Positions 23,031 through 34,552 of a stretch of 64,000 bases of DNA are shown piece by piece. Numbering within the stretch: the stretch's first letter is position 1; every line of letters begins with the position of its first letter. The position numbers and the translations under genes were made by a program. This DNA comes from Nymphaea colorata (lineage: Eukaryota; Streptophyta; Magnoliopsida; Nymphaeales; Nymphaeaceae): assembly GCF_008831285.2 (NCBI RefSeq), contig NC_045145.1:22070802-22134801 (forward strand), read 5' to 3'. The notes beneath the pieces are model-generated. The model saw nothing but the letters and a program-made list of their open reading frames with translations. It was not told the origin of the DNA and searched no databases.

Positions 23031-23438
23031 CTATATAAGTGCATGCTCTTTTGCTGCGATCAATTTCCAGCAAACTCCCAAAACTGGGTTTTGCTTTGTC
23101 TTTTGTAGCGATCGTTCTGCTTCAGGTCCTAACTAGCCAGATGTGTGTTTCAGCCAAGAACCATCGCAAACATGCATGGGCGGAATTCGTGCAGCATACT
23201 GGCTACAGAGTGGGGCAAACCCATGCAATTCTTCCTTCTCTTAAAAAATATCTTCACCATTTTGGTTACCTAGCCACAGTTGGGGACACAGCATTCTCTC
23301 ATGTTTTTTATGAGGATCTCGAGGCAGCCGTCAGGAAATACCAAACGTTCTTCAACATCAATGCTACTGGTATTCTCGATGCTGCAACAGTGCACCAAAT
23401 GATCAAGCCAAGATGTGGTGTAGAAGACATCATTAAAG
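23031..23438 (+). pseudogene. MMP-C: N-terminal half, no ATG, truncated after the cysteine switch
   Basis: TATA box CTATATAA at 23031-23038. The reading frame covers a signal peptide (ALSFVAIVLLQVL), the propeptide (ILPSLKKYLHHFGYLATVGDTAFSHVFYEDLEAAVRKYQ, split by no stop) and the cysteine switch PRCGVED (Cys near 23419). The two ATG codons used by A and E are CTC (23075) and CTG (23084) here; the first in-frame ATG is 23141, after the signal peptide. Homology ends at about 23438 in DIIKG. The catalytic domain is absent. More diverged from A and E than they are from each other. Confidence 0.88.
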
Positions 23439-23507
23439 GCTCAGAACGACAGAGTTGTGCCAAAGCAATGCCATCAGTATTAAGGCCGGTATCGAGCTGG
23501 CGACAAT

Positions 23508-23713
23508 CAGGGGCGGAGGGAGGGGGGAGGCCTGCTTAGGCCATGACCCCACCCCAACCAAATGAGAAAAAAAATACAGTATAAAAATTGATTTTTTTTT
23601 TTGCCTTCACTTATTTTTTAAATGTGAGTTCAGTTCGGCCCTACTCAAATCAAACCCACAAAACCCAGCCTCCATTTGGCCTGCCGCTGAAAAAAATCCT
23701 GGCTCTGCCCCCG
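23508..23713. mobile_element. hAT-type miniature element, CAGGGGCGGAG ends, 206 bp
   Basis: Starts CAGGGGCGGAGGGAG and ends CTCTGCCCCCG, which are imperfect inverted repeats of the common plant hAT type. Perfect 8-bp target duplications GCGACAAT lie at 23500-23507 and 23714-23721. Noncoding. Confidence 0.92.
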
Positions 23714-23721
23714 GCGACAAT

Positions 23722-24930
23722 TGAAGGAGAAATTCAAAGAAGAATCAAACATTGGATAGAGAGGGGAACGAATCGATCTGTTGTAATTCCTTAGATTATG
23801 GAAATTATGCTAAATTTAGAGTTATTTTTCTTTGTTTTCTCATCTAATCAACTACCCATTTCAACGCTCCATGAGCTTAATGATGCAGACCTCAAAAAGG
23901 GCAGTTCCTTAGCCTACATCAGCTTTGTAACTGGATTGTTGTTCCCCATTTTGTGCGCTTTAGGGTTTAAAGCCCTAAAACTCGAAATTTTGGATTGGTT
24001 ATCAAACTTAAAGCATTATTTGTCATCGAGCCTCTCTCTATCTGTCTCTTTCAACTTTGATGGTGCATCCCTTGTTTTGGCAAGTTTTCCTTGATTTTCT
24101 ATCAAACTCCATTGATTTAAAAAAATTATATGGACATTAATTTGCTTATTGCTTATTCAATCACAGAAAATTCATTTAAAAAAATATTTAAAAATGTCAA
24201 AAGCGAGTCAGTCTGAAAAATAGGAAAAAAAGCATCTTTCTCAGAAGGACGGCAAAACTAAAACACAAAAAAAAATGGAAACGCATTTTTTTCACATTTT
24301 ATTCGTTTTTTTGCTTCTTTTTGACATTTTTTCAGTTTCAGATGTTTATTTACTTTTATTCATTTTCTTTTCAGAATTTTTAAAATTTTTTAAAGATCTA
24401 TTATGATTTTTCTTGGATTTTTCCATGAAAAACAACTCTACCATATTATATCTAAGGAAAACCTGAAGACCATATTTGTGACAATGATACATAGAGGTTG
24501 TAGTTGGAAATCAAAAGTTTTTCCTGTTTTATAAGTATTACAGTTTCATGAATCTTCGTCAACGGTTGGGACAGAATACATAAACTGTCCCATGTTAATC
24601 TTTATGTTCCTGTAGTCAAAAACCCTCTCATAAATCATATAGCAGCTCCACAACAATAAAAAATTTCACTCAGATGGAAATGAGATAAATGTAATTTCAC
24701 TCAGATGTTATTATGGCCAGCACCTTACGGCATGGATCTCAAGTGACATGAGATCAGGCTGAAAGAAACCTGTGTTGCTTAATTTCTTGCGACTAACATA
24801 TAGATAGATCAATGCTTCAAGCGAGACGTTGGATCATACAAAGCTTTGATAACATTCATTTTGACCCTGAGCAGCAACTCAAGGTGCGGTGAGGTCATCA
24901 ATGGTCGATAATCAATTTGAGACAGCGTTG
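23722..24930. other. Unassigned noncoding stretch
   Basis: A frame at 23798-24094 is open for about 98 codons but shows no domain I know. Base composition is A+T-rich with poly-A and poly-T runs around 24170-24420. Bases 23439-23507 plus 23722-23795, joined across the miniature element, look like one older inserted segment of unknown origin. Confidence 0.4.
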
Positions 24931-25530
24931 TTTTTTTTTTTTTTGGTACATAAAAGCGGTTCAGAACCACATTAACTAACTATAGCACAAGGTCGAGCTA
25001 CACCAAACAGATGATCATCAATCAATTGATGTGAATGACCAGGTGGATTGGTAAGAACGATCACTCCAAAGGATCCTTAAAAGACCTATGAGGCAAGAAA
25101 ATCGACACACATATTAGCTTCTCTGTACATATAACATAAGACATACTATCAATCTCGTCTCAACAATTCTTGACACTGCTTTACTATCTAGAATAAAGGG
25201 TCACGATGCTGCACTTCATTTAGAACCTTATTTACAGCTAACAAGAACTTTGATTCAATTATAACTTTTTGAAAGCCACGTTCCCAACCTAATTTCAAAC
25301 CATGAAAAATAGCAATAAGTTCAGCTTTAGTTATATGACCATAACCCGCACGACAAGTGAAACCAAATAACCATTCTCCATTATCATTGCGAAATAAACC
25401 ATCAGCCGCTAAGTCACATGGATTTGTTATAGCAGCCGCATCAACATTAAACTAAACAAAACCCAAGGGAGGTGACATCCATGCAATAAAGGTATGAACT
25501 TTCCATTGGGGTAATTGAAGTTGGGTTCAC
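24931..25530 (-). mobile_element. 5'-truncated LINE insertion carrying an RNase H domain
   Basis: On the minus strand the segment starts near 25530, encodes a plant LINE RNase H (SPPLGFV, then one stop, FNVDAAAITN, GEWLFGFTCRAG, KAELIAIFHGLKLGWERG) at about 25490-25195, then a 3' UTR and a poly-A tail (poly-T at 24931-24944). ACAGCGTTG lies on both sides (24922-24930 and 25531-25539), a target-site duplication. The catalytic Asp (NVD) and Glu (AEL) are visible. One in-frame TAG precedes the first Asp. This is a dead 600-bp copy of an L1-like element whose main body is not in the window. Confidence 0.85.
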
Positions 25531-25541
25531 ACAGCGTTGTT

Positions 25542-26740
25542 GTGTTAAAGATGGCCGGTCTCATTTTCATATGGTCTGCGACAAAAATATGTAGACATCT
25601 TAAATAACACAAATCATTAATCAATCTGTAACCCATCCCCAACATGCTCATCATTTACGTGTACTTTCTCATTAATTTATATTTACGCTTTGGTTCAAAC
25701 TGGTTTCATAAAAAAGGCAGAGGCAAGTATGGGCAATTGCCCACATAGCTCTACAAATAGTGTTCATTTTAATATGAAAATTTTGTAACTGTTTTTTTTT
25801 TATTTATAGACTATGCTCCCTAAAAATTTAAAATTGTGTAACTAGTGTCCTTAAATTTAAAGTTGGTTTCATTCCGGCTTTTGCTATGGTTTGGTAGCTG
25901 CCTCCACCTCCCAAGGAAACTGTGATGCTTCACAAATTATTATTATTATTGAAAGCATCATCCTGCCTAGCATTGCCAACCCGAGTACCGAGGGCCTGAC
26001 CGCCTGATTATTTAACCCTTCTTTTTTCTTACCGGCGGGCATTCTCATTCTTCTTCTTCTCTCTCATGCTCTGATAGATGTCGACGTCTCCCCAACTGCC
26101 CGCCAGTAGGAGACATTGATGGCCTTTGACTTCCCAATCTTTATTTATGCCCATGTCTCTTTCTCTCATGGTGTCACTGGCCCCTGCCAAGAGTTTCGCA
26201 CAGAAATTCTCAGTGCCAATGCCGGGCAGAACCCTCAGCAGGGACAATGGGATAGAAACCCCAGCGGCCGCTGAGGGTTTAGTTTATGCCTATAGAAACT
26301 CAATCCCATTACAATAATGGTGTTTCTGTCGATAGAAACCAAGCTCCTCCTAACGATGGGGGTTTGATTTCAGTCAGTAGAAACAGGGTCTATTTTCCTG
26401 ATAACATTGACAGAAAACAAACAACCATTGGGGTCTTTCAAACCTATTCAAATTTCAGATTTCATGTTAATGAACTTGTCAACTTCTTTGGATGATTTGT
26501 GGATAGTTGGCATTTCAAGTATATAAACTTTGACATTCTTAAGCTAATTCCTATAAAACATGGTCTACATACACCTTATGTATGGATTGCTAAAATTAAA
26601 CAAATTTTAAAATGAAATGAAAATTGTCTCATAGCTTCATACTATGAAAATCAATAAAATGATACATTTTCTTAAAAACCAGTTTGGCACGTGTTCCAAC
26701 CTGATTTTAAGAAAGGAAAATGATATTTAACAAGAGATTG

Positions 26741-26772
<32 letters not shown>

Positions 26773-28424
26773 ACAATGTATATATATACATACCTTACTC
26801 TTTCAAAATGAAATTTTATCAAGGGACCATATAACTCATGAATCATGATGATTCATGGTTGGGTTCTTTTACATAGGAAGATTGAAAACTCATTTCAAAA
26901 TCTCCCCTACTACCTTTGATCAATTGAAAAAACATGAAGAAAATAACTTTAAATAGAAAGAGATAAATGAATGATCAAACTAGTCTATCCTTAGTTTCAT
27001 CATGCAAAGGTGGATTATCTTCATGAGTATGCATCCATTCTTGCTAGACTTTTTCGTCATATATATTGCAGCAAAATCACTCTCTTTTCAAAATGGTTTT
27101 AAGCTTGTTGTTTTGAAAGGGACGTGGCTTTGGAGCCCTTTTCAGAATTCGATCCATGGGTTTATTTTTAAAAAACGACTCATGCATGCATCATACATTA
27201 ACATGTACATTTAATCATAAGTTTTCCCTAGCTGGACATCATTTCCAGCTATAAAATAAATGAAATAAACCCCTCCTATGAATTGCTGAAATTAAAATGA
27301 GCCAACAAAAAGCTAAAGTAAATGGGAAATGAGTTAAATCGTCTTCCTTGAGGTCGGTCTTGATGCTTGATCTTCTTATTCACTTGTTTTCTTGATCAAA
27401 CAATTCTAAGCAAGAATCCAAGTTTGGATTCGAGCTTAGCAAAGCTAGAAGAAGAAGAATGACATGCTGGAATTTGTAGTGGGGAAGAGAGAATTTCTCT
27501 CCATGAAAATCCTAAGTAAGTGTTCATTTAAGCACTCTGACTTAGCAATTTGTAAACCAATTTAGGCTTTGTAATCTCAATTTGATCATCGAAGGGCAAA
27601 ATTGTCCAGATTGGTAAATTTCGACTAATTGACCAAAGTCAAAGCTCATTTGTGAGTAGTTTGACTTTGTTTGAGGTAATTTGATAAATTTAAGCTAAGA
27701 AAGCTCTTAATGAGCTAAATTGTACTTCGACTGAGCTTAATCAAATGGACTTGATTTGGTCAAAGTCTATTTTCATCCATTAATTGGATCGTGAGACAGA
27801 CCTACCTTTTTGGCCAAGCTGAGCTCATGTTGACCGAGCCTAGCTGAAATTAGCACCATATAGTAGACTTAAGTAGATTTGACCAGCATAGTTATTGCTT
27901 TTTGAAGATTTATTTTAAAGAGGACCTAGTTAAAGAAGAGAGAGATGCATAAATGTTTCTCTTTTCCTAGGTTTCTAGTTACGATATCATTCATTTTTCT
28001 TTGAAAATAAAGTTTCCATTTAATTGAGAGAAAATATTTATTTATTTATTTATTTTAAATGGGGGGCATACCCTGGGGGGCTCTTGACCACATAGGCTAG
28101 GTGGGGCCCACACATGGGTCCCATGTAACATTAGACTAAATTAGATCTAATTCTCCGATTTAAGTCAAAATTTGAATTTCACAATTGGATTTGGATCTCA
28201 AATGACATTTGTAATTGGATTTGAATGCCAAATGACATTTGTAATAACTCGGACTCGTAATCCTATATTTGGATTTGTGTCCCAAGTTAAATTAATGATT
28301 TGAATCTAAATTGTGTTTAGATTCAAAATTGGCTTTGCAATTGCATTTTATACAATTTTTTTTTTTGTAAAATTTTGGCATTGCATCAATTTTGGTGTGA
28401 AAAAAATTTGGGGTGTTAACATAG
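25542..28424. other. Unassigned noncoding region
   Basis: No gene recognised. Contains short open frames around 26029-26495 without known motifs; a CA/TA microsatellite at 26741-26771; A+T-rich sequence; and TATTTATTTATTTATTT at 28038-28056 next to G-rich sequence. The end GGGGTGTTAACA at 28410-28421 resembles the end of some plant LTRs, but I could not find a partner end or target duplication. Confidence 0.4.
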
Positions 28425-28469
28425 CGACATTTTTTTCATAGCAAATGGTGGTGCATTGCCCAGCACAAT

Positions 28470-28960
28470 GGACTGTTTCCGTGAGTCGAACCAACTTGGG
28501 CTCGGCTCGAACTTGTTAGGTAATACTCTACTTGAACTCAACTCTTTAATAATCAAGTCGAGGTTGAGTCAAAACATGAACTTGTTTAATTTAATGTGTT
28601 GAGATTAACCTAGGCCGGCTCAACTCGATTAAAGTCAATTAAGCTCATGGAGAAGGAATATCTAAAAATACCTTCATTTTTTTATCACAAGTGAAAAGTT
28701 ACCCTAATGATCTTCTTTGAGGTAGACAACTCACGGGTTCGGGGTTTAGGTTCCTAAACATCTTACTTTATAGTAAAAATAAATTTTTGTACATGGCTTG
28801 GCTGAGCTCCAACCAAATCTAGCTTGAACTTAGCTAAGTTTGAGCTCTCTAAGCTCGAGCTGGAGCTTACTAACTTGAGCTTGAGGCGACCTTAAGTTGT
28901 GGCTTATGTTGGCTCTGCTCAACTCAAACTCGGCTCAGGAACAGCCCAACTAGTCACACT
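28470..28960. repeat. GAGCTCGA-rich dispersed repeat
   Basis: Rich in GGCTCGA, CTCAACTCGA and GAGCTCGAGCT motifs on both strands, like the better-defined miniature element at 33021-33552. Ends are not clear; no target duplication found. Confidence 0.45.
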
Positions 28961-28989
28961 ACTCCCGGAAAACGAACGAGACACTTCAG

Positions 28990-29980
28990 TGAGGATGAGA
29001 ATGTCTCTTTTCTAAAGCTGCGATCGAACTTGACAAAATTAATGATCATGAATGTCACTAATGGCAGTGAATCTGCAATACTAAATCTAACAGCACGATC
29101 CTACTTTTGTTAATAGATATCATAATGACTTTTGCCCATGTCAATGCATCATATTTGAATCATGTATATGCTTTATTGTATCCACTTTATTGGATGTTCA
29201 TATATTTAGGTTCAAATTCTGGTTAAGTATGAACGAAGAAAAGTTTATATCACATCTGAATCCAAATTTACAATCTAAACTCCATCAAAGTATACCAAAC
29301 ATTCGAATCAGAATCCAACTTTAATTTAAACCGAACCTGTACAGACATGTTAAGAACCGACTTGCAAATGCAAACGTTATATCAGCTATGAGATTTACTT
29401 AGAACCAAATATCAACATGAATCTACATCCGATTTGAATATTGGTTCAATTCTAAAGCCGAATCCAACTGGATGTCATTTCTTAAATTTGAGTCATATCC
29501 AATTTCTTAATCAAATTTTATATTTTTTTTATATTTGATTTTGTTGAAATACTAGTTCTGTCAAGTTTTCGATTCAAGTCTGATATATTGACACTCCTAA
29601 TTAAATAGCGCACAACAGTTACACTGCTGACCTTGACCTTTCAGAGATACGGAACAATGCACAGCCAATTTGTTTGATGGATTATTATGCAGTTTCGAGT
29701 ATGGATGAATATCCGGTGTACTATTTTATCATGCTAGCTAGGGTTGGTGGTAGACTTTGTTGCAGGCATACATTCCAGTAAAAACAATGATTTTCCTTCA
29801 TATTTTGAGGAAAGGACATCCACATTGGACATTGTAGCTATCACTCCAAACTTGCAAAGGTGAAAAAAAAAATTCCTGGTAAGGTAAACATCATTGTTTC
29901 TATTACAAGTTAGTAGAGCCAAAAGGTTCCTTGATGGGCAGAGCTTTAAAAAGAAGAAAACAATGGTTCTACATGACCAC
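28990..29980. other. Upstream flank of MMP-D
   Basis: Repeats unit E sequence 32330-33850 (AGCTGCGATCGAACTTGAC at 29016 and 32343). It holds a diverged TAGGGATGTCAA-type repeat (about 29205-29600). At about 29965 the homology jumps: some 650 bp present before MMP-E (33853-34500), including the conserved promoter block, are missing, so the TATA box lies beside unrelated upstream DNA. Confidence 0.65.
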
Positions 29981-29988
29981 TATATAAG
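29980..29988 (+). promoter_or_regulatory. TATA box of MMP-D
   Basis: CTATATAAG, 47 bp before the ATG at 30035. The ATG equivalent to the MMP-A start (30017) is followed in frame by TAG at 30032, so only the later ATG is usable. Confidence 0.55.
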
Positions 29989-30034
29989 AGCAATGTGTTC
30001 TTTGCTGTATTTGCCAATGATCAAGTTCCTCTAG

Positions 30035-30987
30035 ATGCCCAAAATGGTTTCTACATTATCCTTTGTTGCAATCCTCATGCTTCTGGTCCAGACGAACTGT
30101 ATGGAGTGGGCTTCTGGTCACAATGGCAACTTTCATTACCAGGCAGGGGCAGAATTCCTACAACTTTCTGGCTATGGTAGAGGACGAAGCCATGAAGTGC
30201 TCCCCTCCTTAAAAAGATATCTTCAACGTTTCGACTATTTGGGCAGGGTTGTAGACACAGGATTCTCTCGTGTTTTTGATGAAGATATAGAAGCTGCGGT
30301 GAAGAAATACCAAGCATTCTTCAACCCCAATGCTCCTGGTATACTCGACACAGCAACACTGCACCAACTAATCCAGCCGAGATGCGGCGTACCAGACATA
30401 ATCAAAGATCCAGTGCCGGAAAAATTCCACCGGATTAATGTCACCAGCAATTCAAGGTCGTCACTATACAGTCTCAGAAACAATTGTTAGCCACCATCTA
30501 GCAGGAGACTATTGTATAATATCTCGTTGAACGGGCACATGCCATTTCCAATAGCAGCTCTGAGGCCTGTCATCCGTGAGGCATTCGAAACATGGGCTTT
30601 GTTCTCTCCATTCGACTTCACAGAGACTTCGATCGAGAGAACCACTCAGTTGCACGTCAGATTCTACAGAGGGCAGCACTTAAATTGTCCAATTCCCTTT
30701 GATGGTCTTGACGACGTGCTCACACACGCAACTGAACCGCCATATGGGATGCTTCACATCAATGCAGATCGTTTACGGGCGATCGACCCTGAGAAGTTGA
30801 AGAACACGAGAGAATCGTACGACCTTCAATCGGTTGCCGTTCATGAGATCGACCCTCTAGTGGGGTTGGGTCACAGTAGAGTTTGAGAAGCAATCATGTA
30901 TCCTTCCTTGGATTCTCAAACAAGGAAGGTGGACCTGCATGGCGATGATATTGCAGGAATCAATGCTATGTATCCTAGGTCTAGCTG
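30035..30987 (+). pseudogene. MMP-D: full-length MMP pseudogene with broken zinc site
   Basis: Collinear with MMP-A and MMP-E from signal peptide (MPKMVSTLSFVAILML) to the terminal AMYPRSS, with no frameshift. Two nonsense codons interrupt it: TAG at 30488 (Trp in A and E) and TGA at 30884. The cysteine switch PRCGVPD is intact, but the zinc helix reads HEIDPLVGLGH, so Gly became Asp and the second zinc His became Pro. Even with readthrough it would lack one catalytic-zinc ligand. Upstream promoter sequence is also deleted. The high similarity to A and E suggests recent death. Confidence 0.95.
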
Positions 30988-32340
30988 ATTGATTCTTGGA
31001 GTTAATTCTTACAAGGCTATGAATCCTTAGGCGTGGTGATTCTTAGGGTTTTGACTAGGTTATGTATCCTATTCTCACTTGCCCCATTTTTGTCACCTTT
31101 GTGACAAATTATCACCGTATATATTTGTTAATCAATTTCTATTCTTTGTTGGCTCTCTCTCTCTCTCTCTCTCCCACAATTTGAATTGTAACTCATCCTG
31201 AGCCCGAAACCCATGATGGTAAAATTAAAGATGTGAATGGATTAGATTCGAATCATATATACCTTTTATCTACTTTTTCTAATAATCAGATATTCATACT
31301 CAAATACAAACAAAAAAAAGTCATATCTAAATCCTAATCCAAATTTTGAACCAAATTTAGCATATTCTCAAAATGTAAGAGAATTAAATATACGATATTT
31401 GTTTAAAAATAAATTCGATCCAAATCTGTATCAAATTTGATCGAATATTTATGTATATTGAATCTCAATCCAAATCCAAATCTGATTTGATTTCTTAATC
31501 AGTTTTTTGGAGAACGGTTCAATTGGATATCCGATTCAAATTGAATATATTGACATCCCTAAGTAAAATGACACCATTATCAGATGTGATACAGATAAAC
31601 AATGTAACCACAAAATCTGGGATTATCTATAGAATATACAGATTGACTAAGACCCTATCCAAAATTCATGGGTAGGGCCGGATTCTTGTATGGGATCATG
31701 CCAGTTAAGGTTTTCCTAGAGTGGGAAAGTGCACACAAGCCACCCTTACTAGTAACATTTTGGAGGAGCCTAGGGAAGGACTAAAAGAGAATGGCTGACT
31801 GGATTCAATAGTTTCAACGAGACAATTGAAGTCTCCATAGATCACATGAGGGAGGTCGTATGTTTACAGAACACGAGATATAAATTAGACTAGACCAGTT
31901 GCTTGGTGGAGGGAGTTTGAGGCCCATATATGAATGAGAAAGGTTCTCCATTGGGATCAATTCACTATATATATAAAGTGAATGTAAATCTGGTTATAAT
32001 ATATATATATAATTTGAATGGTGAAGCTAACATTTTATAGTTACCCAGTCATATAAACAGCATCATATAGTTAAGAGGAAAAAAAAAAGGTGATGGACAT
32101 TTTCGTTATCTAATATTACTTTATATATTTTTTTTTCTTGTTTTTTTCATCCACGATCTCTTTTAGATATACAACTTTGGTCAGATGGTTTAGTAACTCT
32201 TGATAACTAAAGTCATATGTCAATTTGACGAAAAAATGGTAGAGTTATGGTTCAGTTTTTTTCACTCTTTTTTTTTTCTCTCTTTCTCTCTCTATATTTT
32301 CTTTTCTATCGTCTTCTCTGTTGAAGAACAGCTCTTCTCT
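30988..32340. other. 3' flank of MMP-D
   Basis: No gene seen. Parallels 5120-6520 and 35528-36840. Includes a CT run near 31155-31174, the miniature element 31226-31561, the weakened hairpin near 31652, and a CT-rich stretch near 32270. It passes without a break into unit E upstream sequence. Confidence 0.65.
31226..31561. mobile_element. Miniature hAT-like element, TAGGGATGTCAA family (copy after MMP-D)
   Basis: Left end degenerate (TAAAGATGTGAATGG), right end TATTGACATCCCTA. Same position relative to the gene as 5352-5690 and 35744-36073. Confidence 0.55.
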
Positions 32341-34381
32341 AAAGCTGCGATCGAACTTGACAAAATTGTTGAACATGAATGACACTAATAGCAGTAAATC
32401 TGCAATACTAAATCTAACAGCACGATCCTAATTTTGTTAATGGATATCATAATGACGGTTACCTATGTTAATGCTAATCATGTATGTGTTTTATTATATC
32501 CACTTTATGGGATGCTCATATATTTAGGTTCAAATTCTGGTTTAAGTATGAAGGAAGAAAAGTTTGTATCATATCTGAATCCAAATTTACAATGTAAACT
32601 CCATCAAAGTATACAAAACATTCGAATCAGAATCCAATTTTAATTTAAACCAAACCTGAACAGACATGTTAAGAACCGACTTGCCTAACGCAAATGTTAT
32701 TGCATCTATGAGATTTACTGAAAACTAGTTCTCAAGATGAATCTGTATCCGATTTGGATATTGGTTTAATTTTAAATCCAAATCCAACCGGATGTCATTT
32801 CTTCAATTTGAGTAATATCCGATTTCTTAGTCAAATGTTATATATATATATATATATATATCTGATTTTGTTGAAATACTAGTTCCATTGAATTTTCAAT
32901 TCAACTCTGATACACGGACACTCCTAATTAAATAGGGCTCAACAACTCTGCCGCTGACCTTGACTTCACAAGGCTTGGAGATACGGAACAATGGACAACC
33001 AATTTGTTTGATGGATTATTGGGAGTGAACAATGAGCTCGACTTGTTAAAGATCGGCTCATGAATGAGTTCGAGCTAAGTCATTTGCTTAATAGGCCAAG
33101 CTCAAGTTCATGAGTTGACTCGTTAAATAATCGAGTTGAGTTCTAGCTCAACATGTAACTGTCGAGTCGAACTCGAGCCTTAATCGAGTTTGTCGAGCCT
33201 TAATTGAGTTGAACTTGAGCTCAACACAAAATGATAAATATCAATTATACTCAAACAAGTTTGTCGTGCCTTAATCAAGTCGAACTCGACCTCAACAAGT
33301 GATGATGAATATCAGTTCTATTCAAACAAGTTTGTCAAGCCTTAATCAAGTCGAGCTGGAGCTCAAAACGTAACTGCCAAGTTGAGCTCAAGGTACTTCC
33401 GTTGAGCTATGCTCGAGCTCGAGGTACTTCTGTCGAGCTATTCTCGAGCTGGAGGTACTTCCGTCGAGCTATTCTCAAACTCGAGGTTCATTAGTCGAGC
33501 CAAGCTCGAGTTAACAGAACTCGAGCTTGACAGGGCTAGTGCTCACCCCTCGGGATTATTATGCATCTAATAGAGTTGCTGGAGTTTGGATGAATATACT
33601 GTGTAGTATTTTATCAAGCTAGCTAGGGTTGGTGATAGATTTCATTGCAGGCATACATTCCAGTAAAAACAATTATTTTCCGTCATATCTTGAGGAAAGG
33701 ACATCTGCATCGGCCACTGTAGCTATCACTCTAAACTCGTAAGGGTGAAAAGAAAAATTGCTGGTAAGGTAAGTATCATTGTTTCTATTACAAGTTGGTA
33801 GAGCCAAAAGGTTCCTTGTTGGGCAGAACTTTAAAAAGAAAAAAATAATGGTAAAGAGTCACCAACATTTAAATAATCAGATGTCTGTGAAACCCTAATA
33901 TGCAAATAACAGCAACTATGTTTGGGTTTTCTTAAGTATAATAAAGTTTATAGAATGGCTTGCTTTGTATTCGGAAGGGTTATAGCTGTAGTGGTAAATA
34001 TCACATCTGCACACACTCAATATATGTAGATCCTGATCTAACAACTATCTGGGATAAACTGAAATAAAACTATTAACTAACATTTAATTATTGTTAGATA
34101 GTCGTTTGAGCCGTTCAAACGATTGATTATTAGGATATAGTCATTATATAGAGCGTGTGGACACATTTACCGACATATTTCAGCCGACAAAAGTTTACAC
34201 CGAGCACACAATCGGTAAAATGTTTTCCCATGCTTGTCTCACTTCTACCAACGTTTTTTGGTTGCTGGTATTTTTTATTGGTAGTTATGCTCAACATTTA
34301 TTAGTGTAAATAGTTAACTTTTGTGGTGCATTGTACAAACCAAAGTGGTGTGTTTCACACATATATTTTCTGATTTAAATA
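32341..34381. other. Upstream flank of MMP-E
   Basis: No gene seen. Repeats the MMP-D upstream flank up to about 33850, then the MMP-A type flank (34030-34380). It contains a TA run near 32841-32862, a diverged TAGGGATGTCAA-type repeat (about 32515-32925) and the miniature element 33021-33552. Confidence 0.6.
33021..33552. mobile_element. hAT-type miniature element rich in GAGCTCGA, 532 bp
   Basis: Begins GGGAGTGAACAATGAGCTCG and ends GTGCTCACCCCTCG, imperfect inverted ends. Perfect 8-bp target duplications GGATTATT at 33013-33020 and 33553-33560. The paralogous site in unit D (29679-29686) has a single GGATTATT and no insert, which confirms the borders and shows insertion after the D/E duplication. 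The interior is made of GAGCTCGA-type motifs with three or more tandem copies near 33395-33480. Noncoding. Confidence 0.9.
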
Positions 34382-34522
34382 AGAAAAGATGCACCATGAT
34401 TCTTTTAAAGAGACATTTGATTCTATCAATTTTTGAAGTAGCTGAAATTAGCATGGATATATTTCTTCATGCAGTAACTTTAGATGCCATTGCTCACCTG
34501 GTTCTGCATGCCCTCTATATAA
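34382..34522 (+). promoter_or_regulatory. MMP-E core promoter and conserved upstream block
   Basis: The shared block (34382-34456) and TATA box CTATATAAG at 34514-34522, 39 bp before the ATG at 34553. Arrangement equals that of MMP-A. Confidence 0.65.
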
Positions 34523-34552
34523 GAGCAATGTGTTTCTTTGCTGTATTTCCCC

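Noticed and set aside
28410-28421. GGGGTGTTAACA as the end of a Ty3/gypsy-type LTR
   Set aside because: No opposite end, 5-bp duplication, primer site or coding sequence was found.
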